In this document: positions 1 through 7,736 of the stretch, piece after piece
How the letters are laid out: every line of letters starts with the position of its first letter
Position numbering within the stretch: the stretch's first letter is position 1
Source of the DNA: an uncultured Gammaproteobacteria bacterium
GTDB taxonomy: Bacteria > Pseudomonadota > Gammaproteobacteria > Pseudomonadales > Pseudohongiellaceae
Assembly (NCBI GenBank): GCA_937898685.1
Contig: CALEJT010000094.1
Span: 1 to 31,965 of the forward strand
Direction: 5' to 3'
Length of the DNA stretch: 31,965 nucleotides
Notes under the pieces: generated by a model
What the model saw: the letters and a program-made list of their open reading frames with translations, nothing else
The model's database searches: none
What the model was told of the DNA's origin: nothing
Position numbers and translations under genes: made by a program

Positions 1-65
1 TGTTCGATTTTCGCATCCTGCCCTTGATGGAAGACGAAGCCGTCGTCCTGGCCGACAGCGTTTAA
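1..65 (+). CDS. C-terminal end of an unidentified gene (partial)
   Basis: An open frame runs from the window edge to a TAA at 63-65 and encodes about 20 residues ending ...EDEAVVLADSV. The codon use looks coding and the frame is open from base 3, but the fragment is too short to identify. The next gene ends convergently 26 bp further on. It could be a chance open frame. Confidence 0.4.
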   Translation, partial: FDFRILPLMEDEAVVLADSV

Positions 66-91
66 CTCGCTCCAGCCCTGGCTGCTCTTGA

Positions 92-1105
92 TCAATGTTG
101 CCCGTGTAGATGTCGGCTGAAGAAGGGCAGCACCTGTTCACGCACCCGCTGCGCGACGCGATTGTTGTGATCGCCCTGGTAGATCTCGAAGTGATGTGCG
201 ACACCTGCTGTTTCCAATTTCTCGTGCAGTGTGCGATTGCTCGTGACCAAGCTGTCTTCATTGCCTACATCGAATCGAATCGCGGTATAGCGCCGGAGGG
301 TGTAGGTGTATTGATCCAGCATGGCGCCGATAGAGTTGGCGTGCCATTTGGCTTCCACTTCGGGATTGCTGGTATTGCCATCGAAGGGCAGGTCGAGGAA
401 AAGCGGAGCTTTGGCGGGATTCGGTGACCAGGCCGCAGCGCGTGCCAATGTGCCCTTGCCTGGAAAGCGCAGAGCGGCCACCTGCTCCTTGCTGGTGTAG
501 GTGGCGGCGAGTGCCAGCGTTTCATTGGTTTCACCGCTCTCGAATAGACAACAGGCCGACATGGGATAGAGCGCGGAGAACACCTGCGGATATTTCATGC
601 CCAGGCGCAGCGTGCCGTAACCGCCCATCGAATGGCCGGCCAGTCCGCGGCTCTCACGCGTGGCCAGCGTGCGGTAGTGGGTGTCGACATAGGTGACGAG
701 CTCATCCGCAATGTAGTTTTCCCAATCACCGTTGGTGAGCGAGCTGGTGTACAGACTGCCGTCGAAGAAGGTGTAGGCATCGGGACTGACGATGATCAGT
801 TCCTGGGCTCCGGATGCGAACGCTGCATCGGCGCCGGCTTGTACTTCGGCAAAACCCATCCAGCGTTCGGCACGCAGACCGTAGCCATGCAGCAGGAACA
901 CGACCGGATAACGTTTGTCCGACGTGTCGTAGGAAGGTGGCAGGTAGATGAAGACCTCACGTTCGGCGCTGTCGCCGATGAGGTTGCCTTCGAGCGATCG
1001 CGCGTGCACCACGACGCGTTCCACGCGGCTTTCCGCCAGAGCGCTTTCAGTCAGAGTGAAGGTGGCTAGCAGCAAGGTGCCGACCAGGCTCAGGGCGCGC
1101 AGCAT
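92..1105 (-). CDS. Secreted esterase, alpha/beta hydrolase (esterase D / PF00756 type)
   Basis: This 337-aa protein has an N-terminal signal peptide (residues 1 to about 24, ending ALAES), so it is probably periplasmic or secreted. The body matches the putative esterase family that includes S-formylglutathione hydrolase and feruloyl or mycolyl esterases. An oxyanion-hole motif FLLHGYG lies around 70-76. The nucleophile elbow GHSMGG places Ser159 as the catalytic serine. A late Asp (near 279-284) and His313 in QGDHNN are the likely acid and base. A purine-rich Shine-Dalgarno (gaggggga) precedes the ATG. It is monocistronic, with 67 bp to the next gene upstream. The substrate cannot be read from sequence. 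Confidence 0.88.
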   Translation of the reverse strand: MLRALSLVGTLLLATFTLTESALAESRVERVVVHARSLEGNLIGDSAEREVFIYLPPSYDTSDKRYPVVFLLHGYGLRAERWMGFAEVQAGADAAFASGAQELIIVSPDAYTFFDGSLYTSSLTNGDWENYIADELVTYVDTHYRTLATRESRGLAGHSMGGYGTLRLGMKYPQVFSALYPMSACCLFESGETNETLALAATYTSKEQVAALRFPGKGTLARAAAWSPNPAKAPLFLDLPFDGNTSNPEVEAKWHANSIGAMLDQYTYTLRRYTAIRFDVGNEDSLVTSNRTLHEKLETAGVAHHFEIYQGDHNNRVAQRVREQVLPFFSRHLHGQH

Positions 1106-1172
1106 GGAAGTCCCCCTCTTGTTGTTCTTGTTGGTGCTATGGAACCGAGCTGGCGCGAGAGCTTACACCACG

Positions 1173-1610
1173 TCAGTCACAGGCGCCGAGTCTGCGTCCC
1201 GTCCACTTGTTGCTCAACTGCATCACCTGGCCATTGACCGCGATCGACATCTGCATCTCCCCACTGGCTTCCTCGCCATTGACGGTGATGCGCATGGTGC
1301 CGGTCGAGGTACCGCCCTGTCCTACGTTGCAGCTCAGATCGCTTGCGAATTCGGTGGCCGTGTTGGTGGTGGGGGTGATCTCACATCGTTCACTCACTTC
1401 GGAATCGGCCAGCATCTGCACCGGATCGAAATCTTCTTCGATGCATTCTTCGCTGTAGTCCGTGATGGGCGTCGTCGCCATCGGCGTCAACGTTTCGGAA
1501 TTCATGCCCCACTTGCCGGCGGGTAGTTCGAGCGCTTGGAGATTTGACGCAAGTGTTGCGAAGGGAAGGACGAGGACAAGTAGAGTGTGAGGGCGAACGA
1601 TCCGGTTCAT
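1173..1610 (-). CDS. DUF3617 family periplasmic protein
   Basis: A 145-aa protein with a signal peptide (cleavage probably after SNLQA, about residue 27). The mature part follows the DUF3617 pattern: it opens with LPAGKWGMNSET, has several cysteines (Cys56, Cys76, Cys94, and a near-terminal Cys), and contains the repeated beta pattern TGTMRITVNGEEASGEMQM. The family is common in proteobacteria and has no established biochemical role. The SD GGGAGGAA is well placed before the ATG at 1608-1610. The cysteines probably form disulfides in the periplasm (inference). Confidence 0.8.
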   Translation of the reverse strand: MNRIVRPHTLLVLVLPFATLASNLQALELPAGKWGMNSETLTPMATTPITDYSEECIEEDFDPVQMLADSEVSERCEITPTTNTATEFASDLSCNVGQGGTSTGTMRITVNGEEASGEMQMSIAVNGQVMQLSNKWTGRRLGACD

Positions 1611-1770
1611 GGCACTTCCTCCCTGGGGGATGAAAAAGTGGAAAGTGACCGCATTGTATCCCGCGGGTCGGACCGCGATAGCGTGTGCGCTGTCATTTCT
1701 GCCGTTGTGCAGTGTTTGTGCGGTGATCCCGACGTTTTTCTTTCCTGATGGTCAGTAGTAGGAGTGTTTC

Positions 1771-2826
1771 ATGCCCACCTTGTTCGATCCGCTCAAAGTT
1801 GGAGAGCTGGAATTACCCAATCGCATCATCATGGCGCCGCTCACTCGCCGCCGTGCCGGTGACACGCGTGTGCCCAACGATCTCATGCTCGAGTATTACC
1901 GTCAGCGCGCCAGCACGGGATTGATATTGACCGAAGCCACTGTGGTTTCGCCGCAGGGCATCGGTTATGCCGCCACGCCCGGCATCTGGTCGCAGGAACA
2001 GGTGGAAGGTTGGAAGCGTGTGACGAAGGCCGTGCACGAGGCTGGTGGCCGCATCATGTTGCAGCTCTGGCATGTCGGTCGTATTTCGCATCCGATCTTT
2101 CTGAATGGCGAGCTGCCTGTGGCACCGAGCGCGATTGCGGCGCAAGGGCACGTCAGTCTGGTGCGACCGGAAACACCATACGTCACACCGCGTGCTCTGA
2201 AGCGCGAAGAAATTCCGGGGATCATCGAAGACTTCCGCCGCGGCGCCGAAAATGCGCTCGCTGCCGGTTTCGATGGAGTGGAATTGCACGGCGCGAATGG
2301 TTATCTGCTCGATCAGTTCCTGCAGGATTCCACCAACCATCGCGACGACGACTACGGCGGCAGCATCGAGAATCGTGCGCGTCTGCTGTTGGAAGCAACC
2401 GATGCGGCAATTTCCGTGTGGGGGCCAGGTCGCGTCGGCGTGCATCTTGCGCCCCGCGGTGATTCACATTCGATGGGCGATTCCGATCGCGCTGCCACCT
2501 TCGGTTACGTCGCGCGTGAACTCGGGCGTCGCAACATCGCCTTCCTGTGCGCACGCGAATACGTCGGTCCCGACAGCATCGGCCCGCAACTGAAGAAGGA
2601 ATTCGGTGGTGTCTACATCGCCAATGAGCGCTTCACCTATGAATCCGCACAAGAGGCTTTGCATGCAGGATGGGCAGACGCCGTTGCCTTCGGTAAGGCC
2701 ATCATCGCCAACCCGGATCTGGTCGAACGTTTCCGTCGCGGCGCAAGCCTGAACGAACCGCAACCCGAGACTTTCTACAGCTTCGGCGCAGAAGGCTACA
2801 CGGACTATCCAACTCTGGCTTCTTGA
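1771..2826 (+). CDS. Old Yellow Enzyme-type alkene reductase (NemA/XenB-like)
   Basis: This 351-aa flavoprotein is a full-length OYE TIM barrel. It should reduce activated C=C bonds or nitro groups with NAD(P)H through FMN. Visible motifs are MAPLTRRR with Thr25 (flavin-tuning position) and ELHGANGYLLDQFL, giving the substrate-binding His173/Asn176 pair and Tyr178, the proton donor position. DDDYGGSIENR follows. At the flavin-contacting strand it reads RVGVHLAPRG, with His where many OYEs have Arg; I believe this is a subgroup trait, not a defect. SD (taggag) lies 8 bp before the ATG. It converges on aroG, with a long hairpin between them. Physiological substrate unknown; stress or xenobiotic detoxification is the usual family role. 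Confidence 0.92.
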   Translation: MPTLFDPLKVGELELPNRIIMAPLTRRRAGDTRVPNDLMLEYYRQRASTGLILTEATVVSPQGIGYAATPGIWSQEQVEGWKRVTKAVHEAGGRIMLQLWHVGRISHPIFLNGELPVAPSAIAAQGHVSLVRPETPYVTPRALKREEIPGIIEDFRRGAENALAAGFDGVELHGANGYLLDQFLQDSTNHRDDDYGGSIENRARLLLEATDAAISVWGPGRVGVHLAPRGDSHSMGDSDRAATFGYVARELGRRNIAFLCAREYVGPDSIGPQLKKEFGGVYIANERFTYESAQEALHAGWADAVAFGKAIIANPDLVERFRRGASLNEPQPETFYSFGAEGYTDYPTLAS

Positions 2827-2865
2827 GGACTCGCTTCGTAGCGATCACACGAGCGAAGAGGAGGG

Positions 2866-2899
2866 CGCTGCTCCTTCTGTCTGCACAGAAGGAGCAGCG
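2866..2899. terminator. Convergent hairpin between OYE gene and aroG
   Basis: A perfect 15-bp stem (CGCTGCTCCTTCTGT, loop CTGC, complement) lies between the convergent stops of the OYE gene (2826) and aroG (2907). There is no strong T-tract on either side, so it may act as a bidirectional terminator or as a 3'-end stabilising hairpin. Confidence 0.65.
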
Positions 2900-2906
2900 A
2901 ACGAGA

Positions 2907-3998
2907 TCAGGCAGCAGAGGCAGCCTTGGCCTGACGGCGTGAACGTACGGCTTCTGCCAGTTCATGCAGAAGTTCCGCCGTGACATCCCAGCCCATGCAG
3001 GCGTCGGTGATGCTCTGGCCGTAGGTCAGCGGTTGACCCGGTACTTGTTTCTGATTGCCGGCCACGAGGTGGCTTTCCAACATCAAGCCCGCGATGTTGC
3101 GGTTGCCGCTGGCGATCTGACCTGCAAGATCGCGGCACACGGCAGCCTGGCGCACGTGGTCCTTACCGGAGTTGGCGTGGCTGCAATCGACGATCAACTG
3201 CGGATGCAGACCTGCCGCCACCAATTTCTCGCTGGCTTCACGCACGCTCTCCGGATCGTAGTTCGGATGTTTGCTGCCGCCGCGCAGAATCACGTGGCAA
3301 TCGGGATTGCCGGCCGTTTCGAAAATCGCGGAGCGACCTTCCTTCGTCACGGACAGGAAATGATGGGAACGCGCCGCGGAGCTCACGGCGTCGATCGCGA
3401 TCTGCACGTTGCCGCCCGTGCCATTCTTGAAGCCCACCGGACAGGACAGCCCCGACGCCAGTTCGCGATGGCACTGCGATTCCGTCGTGCGTGCACCAAT
3501 GGCGCCCCAGGACACGAGATCGGCGATGTATTGCGGGCTGATCAGATCGAGAAATTCCGTACCTGCTGGCACGCCGCTGTCTGCCAACTGCAGCAGCAGG
3601 TTGCGGGCGAGCTTGAGACCGTCGTTGATGCGGAAGCTGTCATCGAGGCCCGGGTCGTTGATCAAACCCTTCCAGCCCACGGTAGTACGCGGTTTCTCGA
3701 AATAGACACGCATGATGATGCAGAGATCCTGCGACAGCTCGGTGATGAGCGGGCGCAGACGCGAGGCGTAGTCGAGCGCCGCTTGTGGGTCATGGATGGA
3801 GCAGGGGCCGACGATCACGAGCAGACGATCGTCCTGGCCGCTCATGATCTGCGTCACCGCGGCACGCGTGGTGAGCACGGTGCTGGTGGCAGTGTCGGTG
3901 ATGGGATATTCCTTGATCAGCTGCTCCGGTGACAGCAGCTCCTTCACCGCGCGGATGCGGGTGTCGTCGGTACTGTTGAGTGCTGCTTTGGCGTTCAT
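2907..3998 (-). CDS. aroG: 3-deoxy-7-phosphoheptulonate synthase, class I (AroG/AroF/AroH type)
   Basis: This 363-aa enzyme condenses phosphoenolpyruvate and erythrose-4-phosphate in the first step of the shikimate pathway. The metal/active-site motif GPCSIHD occupies residues 64-70 (Cys66 is the expected metal ligand). Further landmarks are FEKPRTTVGWKG, VGFKNGTGG, LRGGSKHPNYD, DCSHANSGKDH, LMLESHLVAGNQ and SITDACMGW, all typical of the E. coli AroFGH class. Which aromatic amino acid inhibits it cannot be settled by eye. It starts 18 bp after ileS on the same strand, so it is the second gene of an ileS-aroG operon whose leader encodes a Phe/Tyr-rich peptide. The symbol aroG is the generic choice; aroF or aroH is possible. 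Confidence 0.9.
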   Translation of the reverse strand: MNAKAALNSTDDTRIRAVKELLSPEQLIKEYPITDTATSTVLTTRAAVTQIMSGQDDRLLVIVGPCSIHDPQAALDYASRLRPLITELSQDLCIIMRVYFEKPRTTVGWKGLINDPGLDDSFRINDGLKLARNLLLQLADSGVPAGTEFLDLISPQYIADLVSWGAIGARTTESQCHRELASGLSCPVGFKNGTGGNVQIAIDAVSSAARSHHFLSVTKEGRSAIFETAGNPDCHVILRGGSKHPNYDPESVREASEKLVAAGLHPQLIVDCSHANSGKDHVRQAAVCRDLAGQIASGNRNIAGLMLESHLVAGNQKQVPGQPLTYGQSITDACMGWDVTAELLHELAEAVRSRRQAKAASAA

Positions 3999-4016
3999 GT
4001 CGGTATCCTGTTGCGT

Positions 4017-7000
4017 TCAGCGCTTGCTGACTGTCAGTTGCAAGGAGTGTTCGTCGATGTCGAAGGTCAGGTTGCCGGGGCCGACTTCCAGGTTCTGGCA
4101 GAGCGTTTCCTGTTTGATGTACTCGGCGTGTTCGGCGATGGCGAGAGCCAATTCACCATCGGCTTGATACTGCACGTCGATGCGGTCGGCCACTTTCAGT
4201 CCACTGTCCTTGCGGGTTTTCTGGATGCGGTTCACCACTTCGCGCGCGAGACCTTCGCGCACCAGCACGTCGTTGAGCGCGCAGTCCATGTCGATCGAAA
4301 TGAATCGGTTCGACAGCGCCTGCGTGCCTTCCTTCGCTTCGCGGAAGACGAGGATGTCATCGAGCGAGAAGTTTTCGCCTTCGATCGTGAGTGAACCCAT
4401 TTCCTGCAATTCGTTGAGCTGATCGCTGCTGAGCGCTTCGATCGCCTTGCGGAAGCGTGCAAAGTCCTTGCCCAGGCGTTTGCCGAGTACCGGCGCGTTG
4501 GGTTTGGCGTACAGACGGATGTAGCGGTCTTCGTCCGTGTTGTACTGCACTTCCTTCACGTTCAGCTCGGCGCGGATGTAGTCCTCGAGCCGCGCGATTT
4601 CTTCCAGCATGGATTGATCGCGATGGATCACGGTCAGGCGTGCCAGCGGTGTCTTGGTCTTGATCTTCACCTGGTTGCGTTTCTGGCGACCAAGCAGGAT
4701 CACGTTCTGCATGCGCGCCACGGCGGCTTCCAGCGTCGGGCGGATCGCTTCGGCATGCGGCTGCGGATAGCGGCAGAGATGCACCGATTCCGGCTGTTCG
4801 ACGTTTTCTGGACCGAACGGCAGCAAACGCTGATAGATGTGTTCGGCCAGGAAGGGGGCGAACGGTGCCATGCACAGGGTGACCGTGTGCAGCGTGGTGT
4901 AGAGCGTCTGATAGGCCGCCTGTTTGTCCGCGCTCATGCCGTCTTCCCAGAAGCGGGAACGATTGAGGCGGATGTACCAGTTGGTGAGCTCTTCGATGAA
5001 CTCGAACAAAGCCGGCACCACGTTGTACAGCTTGTATTCCGACATTTCGCGCGTGACGTTGGTCACGAGCGACTGCACGCGGCTCAGGATCCACTGGTCG
5101 GTGATGTTGTTCGATGCAGGGGCATTGGCACGCGCGCGCCAGTGATCGATCTCGGCGTAGGTCTGCAGGAACTTGAAGCTGTTGTACCAGGGCAGCAGTG
5201 CACGACGGACCATGTCCTTCACGCCGCTATCCGCGAAGCGCTGTTCCTCGGCTTTCACCAGACCCGAGTTGATGAGATACAGACGCAGCGCGTCCGCGCC
5301 ATACTCTTCCATCAGGATGTCGGGCGGCGTGTAGTTCTGCAGACGCTTCGACATCTTCTTGCCGTCTTCGGCCATCACGATGCCGTTGACGATCACGTTC
5401 TTGAACGAGGGTTTGTCGTAGAGCGCCGTGCCCAGTACGAGCAGCGTGTAGAACCAGCCGCGGGTCTGGTCGAGGCCTTCGCAGATGTATTCGGCGGGGA
5501 AGCCGGCTTCGAATACGTCCTGGTTCTCGAAGGGATAATGCAATTGTGCGTAGGGCATCGAGCCGGATTCGAACCAGCAGTCGAGCACTTCTTCCACGCG
5601 GCGATAGGTGCCTTCCTCGCCTTCGAGCGAGAAAGTGAGGTCGTCGACGAATTCGCGATGCAGGTCTTCGACCTTCACACCGGTGTACTGCTCGAGTTCG
5701 GCAGTGGAGCCGATGCAGATCGCCTTGCCGGTGACGTCGTTGATCCAGATCGGCAGCGGCGTGCCCCAGTAACGGTTGCGCGAGATGCACCAGTCGATGG
5801 CACCCTGCAGCCAGTTGCCCATCCGACCGTTCTTGATGTGGTCGGGCACCCAGTTGATCTGCTGGTTGTTGGCGACGAGACGATCGCGCAGCTGCTCGAC
5901 CTTCACGTACCACGACGGAATCGTGCGATAGATGATCGGCGTGTCGGAACGCGGGCAGAACGGATAGGCGTGGACGATGGTTTCCTGAATCAGCAGCGAA
6001 CCTTCGTCCTTGAGACGACGGATGATGCTCTTGTCCGCATCCTTCACGTAGACGCCCTGATAGTCGGGTACTTCCGCGGTGAACTTGCCTTCGAAGTCGA
6101 TCGGGCAGGGCGCGACGTTCACACCATGCGCGCGCATCACGCGATAGTCGTCCTCACCGAAGGCCGGTGCCTGATGCACGATGCCGGTACCACTGTCGGT
6201 GGTGACGTAGTCGTCCGCCATCACCTTGAAGGCACCTTCGGAGACGAGATCCTGGAAGTAGGGGAAGAGCGGTTGATAACGTTTGCCGACGAGTGCGCTA
6301 CCGGGCAGCGTCTCGAGTACTTCGAGCTTGCGATGTTTGCCGACTGCTTCGAGGCGCGCGGTGGCGACGTAGAACACTTTCTGGGTCTCGAGATCGCGCA
6401 CCTTGCTGTATTCGATCCCGGCATTCACACAGAGGCCGAGGTTGGAGGGCAGGGTCCACGGAGTCGTGGTCCACGCCGCCATGTAGGCGTCTTCGTCCAG
6501 CAACTTGAAGAGCACGGTGACGGCAGGATCCTGCACGTCCTGATAGTTGGAGCCGGCTTCGAAGTTCGACAGCACGGTGCCAAGCGCGGTGGAGAAGGGC
6601 ACGACCTTCACGCCGCGGTAGATCAGGTCCTTCTCCCACAGCTGTTTGATCACCCACCACACGGACTCCATGTACCACGGTTCCATGGTCTTGTAGTCGT
6701 TGCGGAAGTCGACCCAGCGGCCGATGCGGGTGATGGTCTTTTCCCATTCCGCGGTGTAGCGCTGCACGATGCTGCGACATTCATTGTTGTAGCCGGCGAC
6801 ACCGAGCTTCTCGACCGCCTGCTGCGAGCTCATGCCGAGGGTCTTGTCGATCTCGTGCTCGATCGGCAGACCATGGCAGTCCCAGCCGAAGCGGCGCTGC
6901 ACGTACCGGCCCTGCATGGTGTAGTAGCGAGGGATGATGTCTTTGAGGGTCGAACCTACCAGGTGTCCGTGATGGGGTAGGCCCGTCGCGAAGGGTGGGC

Positions 7001-7148
7001 CGTCATAGAAGATATAAGGAGGGCAATCGCGGGTGGCTTCGAGCGAGCGCTGGAAAATCTGGCGCTCTTTCCAGAAGCGTAGTACCGCGTGCTCCGCTTC
7101 GACGAAGGAAAAACTCTCTTCTTTTTGGTGCTCGGACGTCTCGCTCAC
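4017..7148 (-). CDS. ileS: Isoleucyl-tRNA synthetase, type 2 (eukaryote-like)
   Basis: A complete 1043-aa class I synthetase that charges tRNA-Ile. The HIGH signature is HHGH at residues 59-62 and the KMSKR loop is at 598-602. The CP1 editing domain shows TTTPWTLPSN (about 227-236) and GTGIVHQAPAFGEDDY (about 320-335). Length, the GLPHHGH context and the C-terminal half resemble the type-2 IleRS clade found in eukaryotes and some bacteria, often tolerant to mupirocin. It starts at GTG (7146-7148), preceded by GGGAG. No lspA or ribF neighbour is seen, unlike the usual ileS-lspA cluster; aroG follows instead. Expression is likely attenuated by the leader immediately upstream. Whether this is the only ileS in the genome is unknown. 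Confidence 0.96.
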   Translation of the reverse strand: MSETSEHQKEESFSFVEAEHAVLRFWKERQIFQRSLEATRDCPPYIFYDGPPFATGLPHHGHLVGSTLKDIIPRYYTMQGRYVQRRFGWDCHGLPIEHEIDKTLGMSSQQAVEKLGVAGYNNECRSIVQRYTAEWEKTITRIGRWVDFRNDYKTMEPWYMESVWWVIKQLWEKDLIYRGVKVVPFSTALGTVLSNFEAGSNYQDVQDPAVTVLFKLLDEDAYMAAWTTTPWTLPSNLGLCVNAGIEYSKVRDLETQKVFYVATARLEAVGKHRKLEVLETLPGSALVGKRYQPLFPYFQDLVSEGAFKVMADDYVTTDSGTGIVHQAPAFGEDDYRVMRAHGVNVAPCPIDFEGKFTAEVPDYQGVYVKDADKSIIRRLKDEGSLLIQETIVHAYPFCPRSDTPIIYRTIPSWYVKVEQLRDRLVANNQQINWVPDHIKNGRMGNWLQGAIDWCISRNRYWGTPLPIWINDVTGKAICIGSTAELEQYTGVKVEDLHREFVDDLTFSLEGEEGTYRRVEEVLDCWFESGSMPYAQLHYPFENQDVFEAGFPAEYICEGLDQTRGWFYTLLVLGTALYDKPSFKNVIVNGIVMAEDGKKMSKRLQNYTPPDILMEEYGADALRLYLINSGLVKAEEQRFADSGVKDMVRRALLPWYNSFKFLQTYAEIDHWRARANAPASNNITDQWILSRVQSLVTNVTREMSEYKLYNVVPALFEFIEELTNWYIRLNRSRFWEDGMSADKQAAYQTLYTTLHTVTLCMAPFAPFLAEHIYQRLLPFGPENVEQPESVHLCRYPQPHAEAIRPTLEAAVARMQNVILLGRQKRNQVKIKTKTPLARLTVIHRDQSMLEEIARLEDYIRAELNVKEVQYNTDEDRYIRLYAKPNAPVLGKRLGKDFARFRKAIEALSSDQLNELQEMGSLTIEGENFSLDDILVFREAKEGTQALSNRFISIDMDCALNDVLVREGLAREVVNRIQKTRKDSGLKVADRIDVQYQADGELALAIAEHAEYIKQETLCQNLEVGPGNLTFDIDEHSLQLTVSKR

Positions 7149-7175
7149 GGCTCACTCCCTGCTGGGCATGGATAC

Positions 7176-7202
7176 AAAAAACCCGCCGAAGGGCGGGTTT
7201 TT
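7176..7202 (-). terminator. Intrinsic terminator of the ileS-aroG attenuator (strands 3:4)
   Basis: Read on the minus strand, this is an 11-bp stem AAAAACCCGCC / GGCGGGTTTTT with a CTTC loop, ending in a run of U. It sits only about 28 bp before the ileS GTG and after the leader-peptide stop, so it would stop transcription before ileS unless prevented. It would also work on the plus strand, because it has A and T runs on both sides. Confidence 0.85.
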
Positions 7203-7262
7203 CAGGTCAACACTAGGCCTTCAACCCACCTTTCGGCGTCGAATGAAGAAATAAATGAAGGC
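7192..7262 (-). promoter_or_regulatory. Attenuator with alternative hairpins (1:2, 2:3, 3:4) ahead of ileS-aroG
   Basis: Minus-strand segments pair in mutually exclusive ways. Strand 1 GCCUUCA (7256-7262, leader codons 7-9) pairs perfectly with UGAAGGC (7217-7223, spanning the leader stop). The adjacent strand 2, GGUGGGUU (7223-7230), pairs over 8 bp with AACCCGCC (7192-7199), which is the left arm of the terminator. A ribosome stalled at codons 8-13 would cover strand 1 and free strand 2 to form the antiterminator. A ribosome that reaches the stop would cover strand 2 and let the terminator form. This is the classical amino-acid attenuation logic, inferred from base pairing seen directly. 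Confidence 0.8.
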
Positions 7263-7280
7263 ATAGCTGTTGCGGTTCAT
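7221..7280 (-). CDS. Leader peptide of the ileS-aroG operon (19 aa)
   Basis: A short ORF encodes MNRNSYAFIYFFIRRRKVG and ends in TGA at 7221-7223. Codons 8-13 are UUC AUU UAU UUC UUC AUU, i.e. three Phe, two Ile and one Tyr in a row, with another Tyr at codon 6. This is a control-codon run as in pheA, pheST or ilv leaders. Three Arg codons follow. There is no convincing SD; a sigma70-like -10 ends 9 nt before the ATG, so the message may be leaderless or nearly so. Phe and Tyr fit the downstream DAHP synthase, Ile fits IleRS. Confidence 0.8.
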   Translation of the reverse strand: MNRNSYAFIYFFIRRRKVG

Positions 7281-7289
7281 GGGGGCGAA

Positions 7290-7317
7290 AGGATAGTCAC
7301 AGAACGCGCAAAGTCAA
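7290..7317 (-). promoter_or_regulatory. Sigma70-like promoter of the ileS-aroG operon
   Basis: On the minus strand a -35 TTGACT (7312-7317) is separated by 16 bp from a -10 TATCCT (7290-7295). The expected transcription start falls within a few bases of the leader-peptide ATG at 7278-7280. Confidence 0.7.
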
Positions 7318-7736
7318 GCTGCAGCTCCGATGTTGCGTCGATCAGGTCGATAGCTGCCGGCAATTGGGCATGAAGTGTGCACGATGAATCGACGAGTTAC
7401 TCACCAGAAGGAGATTGGAGTCTCATTTTCCTGAACCAGTGATCGTACTAGCTCAATAGATGTTTGACTTACACCAATGAGCTAGAACAAATTAACGACC
7501 GTTAATGCTCATTAAGTGTGATCATGGCCGCAAAATGCATCGTTTTCGATCGCGTTGCACGTATACCTAAGGTATTAGTGCGCCGCGCCGATGTTCTGCT
7601 TAAGAGGAGTCGCCCAGGTGGTGAGGGGTCGTAAAAACCAGGGTTTCTCGGAGGTACGGGCTTCTCGCGCCTCCAGAAGGACATTGTAGTTAGTTCGTAT
7701 GATTACTGCGCTATAAGGAAATGTTGTTATACTGCC
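7318..7736. other. Intergenic region with palindromes upstream of the response regulator
   Basis: No convincing gene was found here, and base composition is more AT-rich than the neighbours. It holds an 8-bp inverted repeat CTAGCTCA/TGAGCTAG (7448-7455 and 7478-7485), a perfect palindrome ATTAACG-AC-CGTTAAT (7491-7506) and ATACC-TAA-GGTAT (7563-7575). A possible -10 TATGAT lies at 7698-7703, and SD AAGGAA (7716-7721) precedes the regulator. These are plausible operator sites or a small RNA, but no function can be assigned. Confidence 0.5.

Noticed and set aside
4614..6980. A 788-aa open frame on the plus strand opposite ileS
   Set aside because: It is an antisense shadow of the ileS coding sequence, typical of high-GC genes, with His/Val/Asp-rich non-protein composition.
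7176..7280. T-box riboswitch in the ileS leader
   Set aside because: There is no T-box consensus or specifier-loop structure; a leader ORF with control codons and alternative hairpins explains the region better.
7502..7684. 60-aa minus-strand open frame in the regulator's upstream region
   Set aside because: No SD and no recognisable features; the region is better described as intergenic.
7728..7733. TATACT just before the response regulator ATG as its -10 element
   Set aside because: It is only 3 bp from the start codon and downstream of the SD, so a start site there would fall inside the gene.
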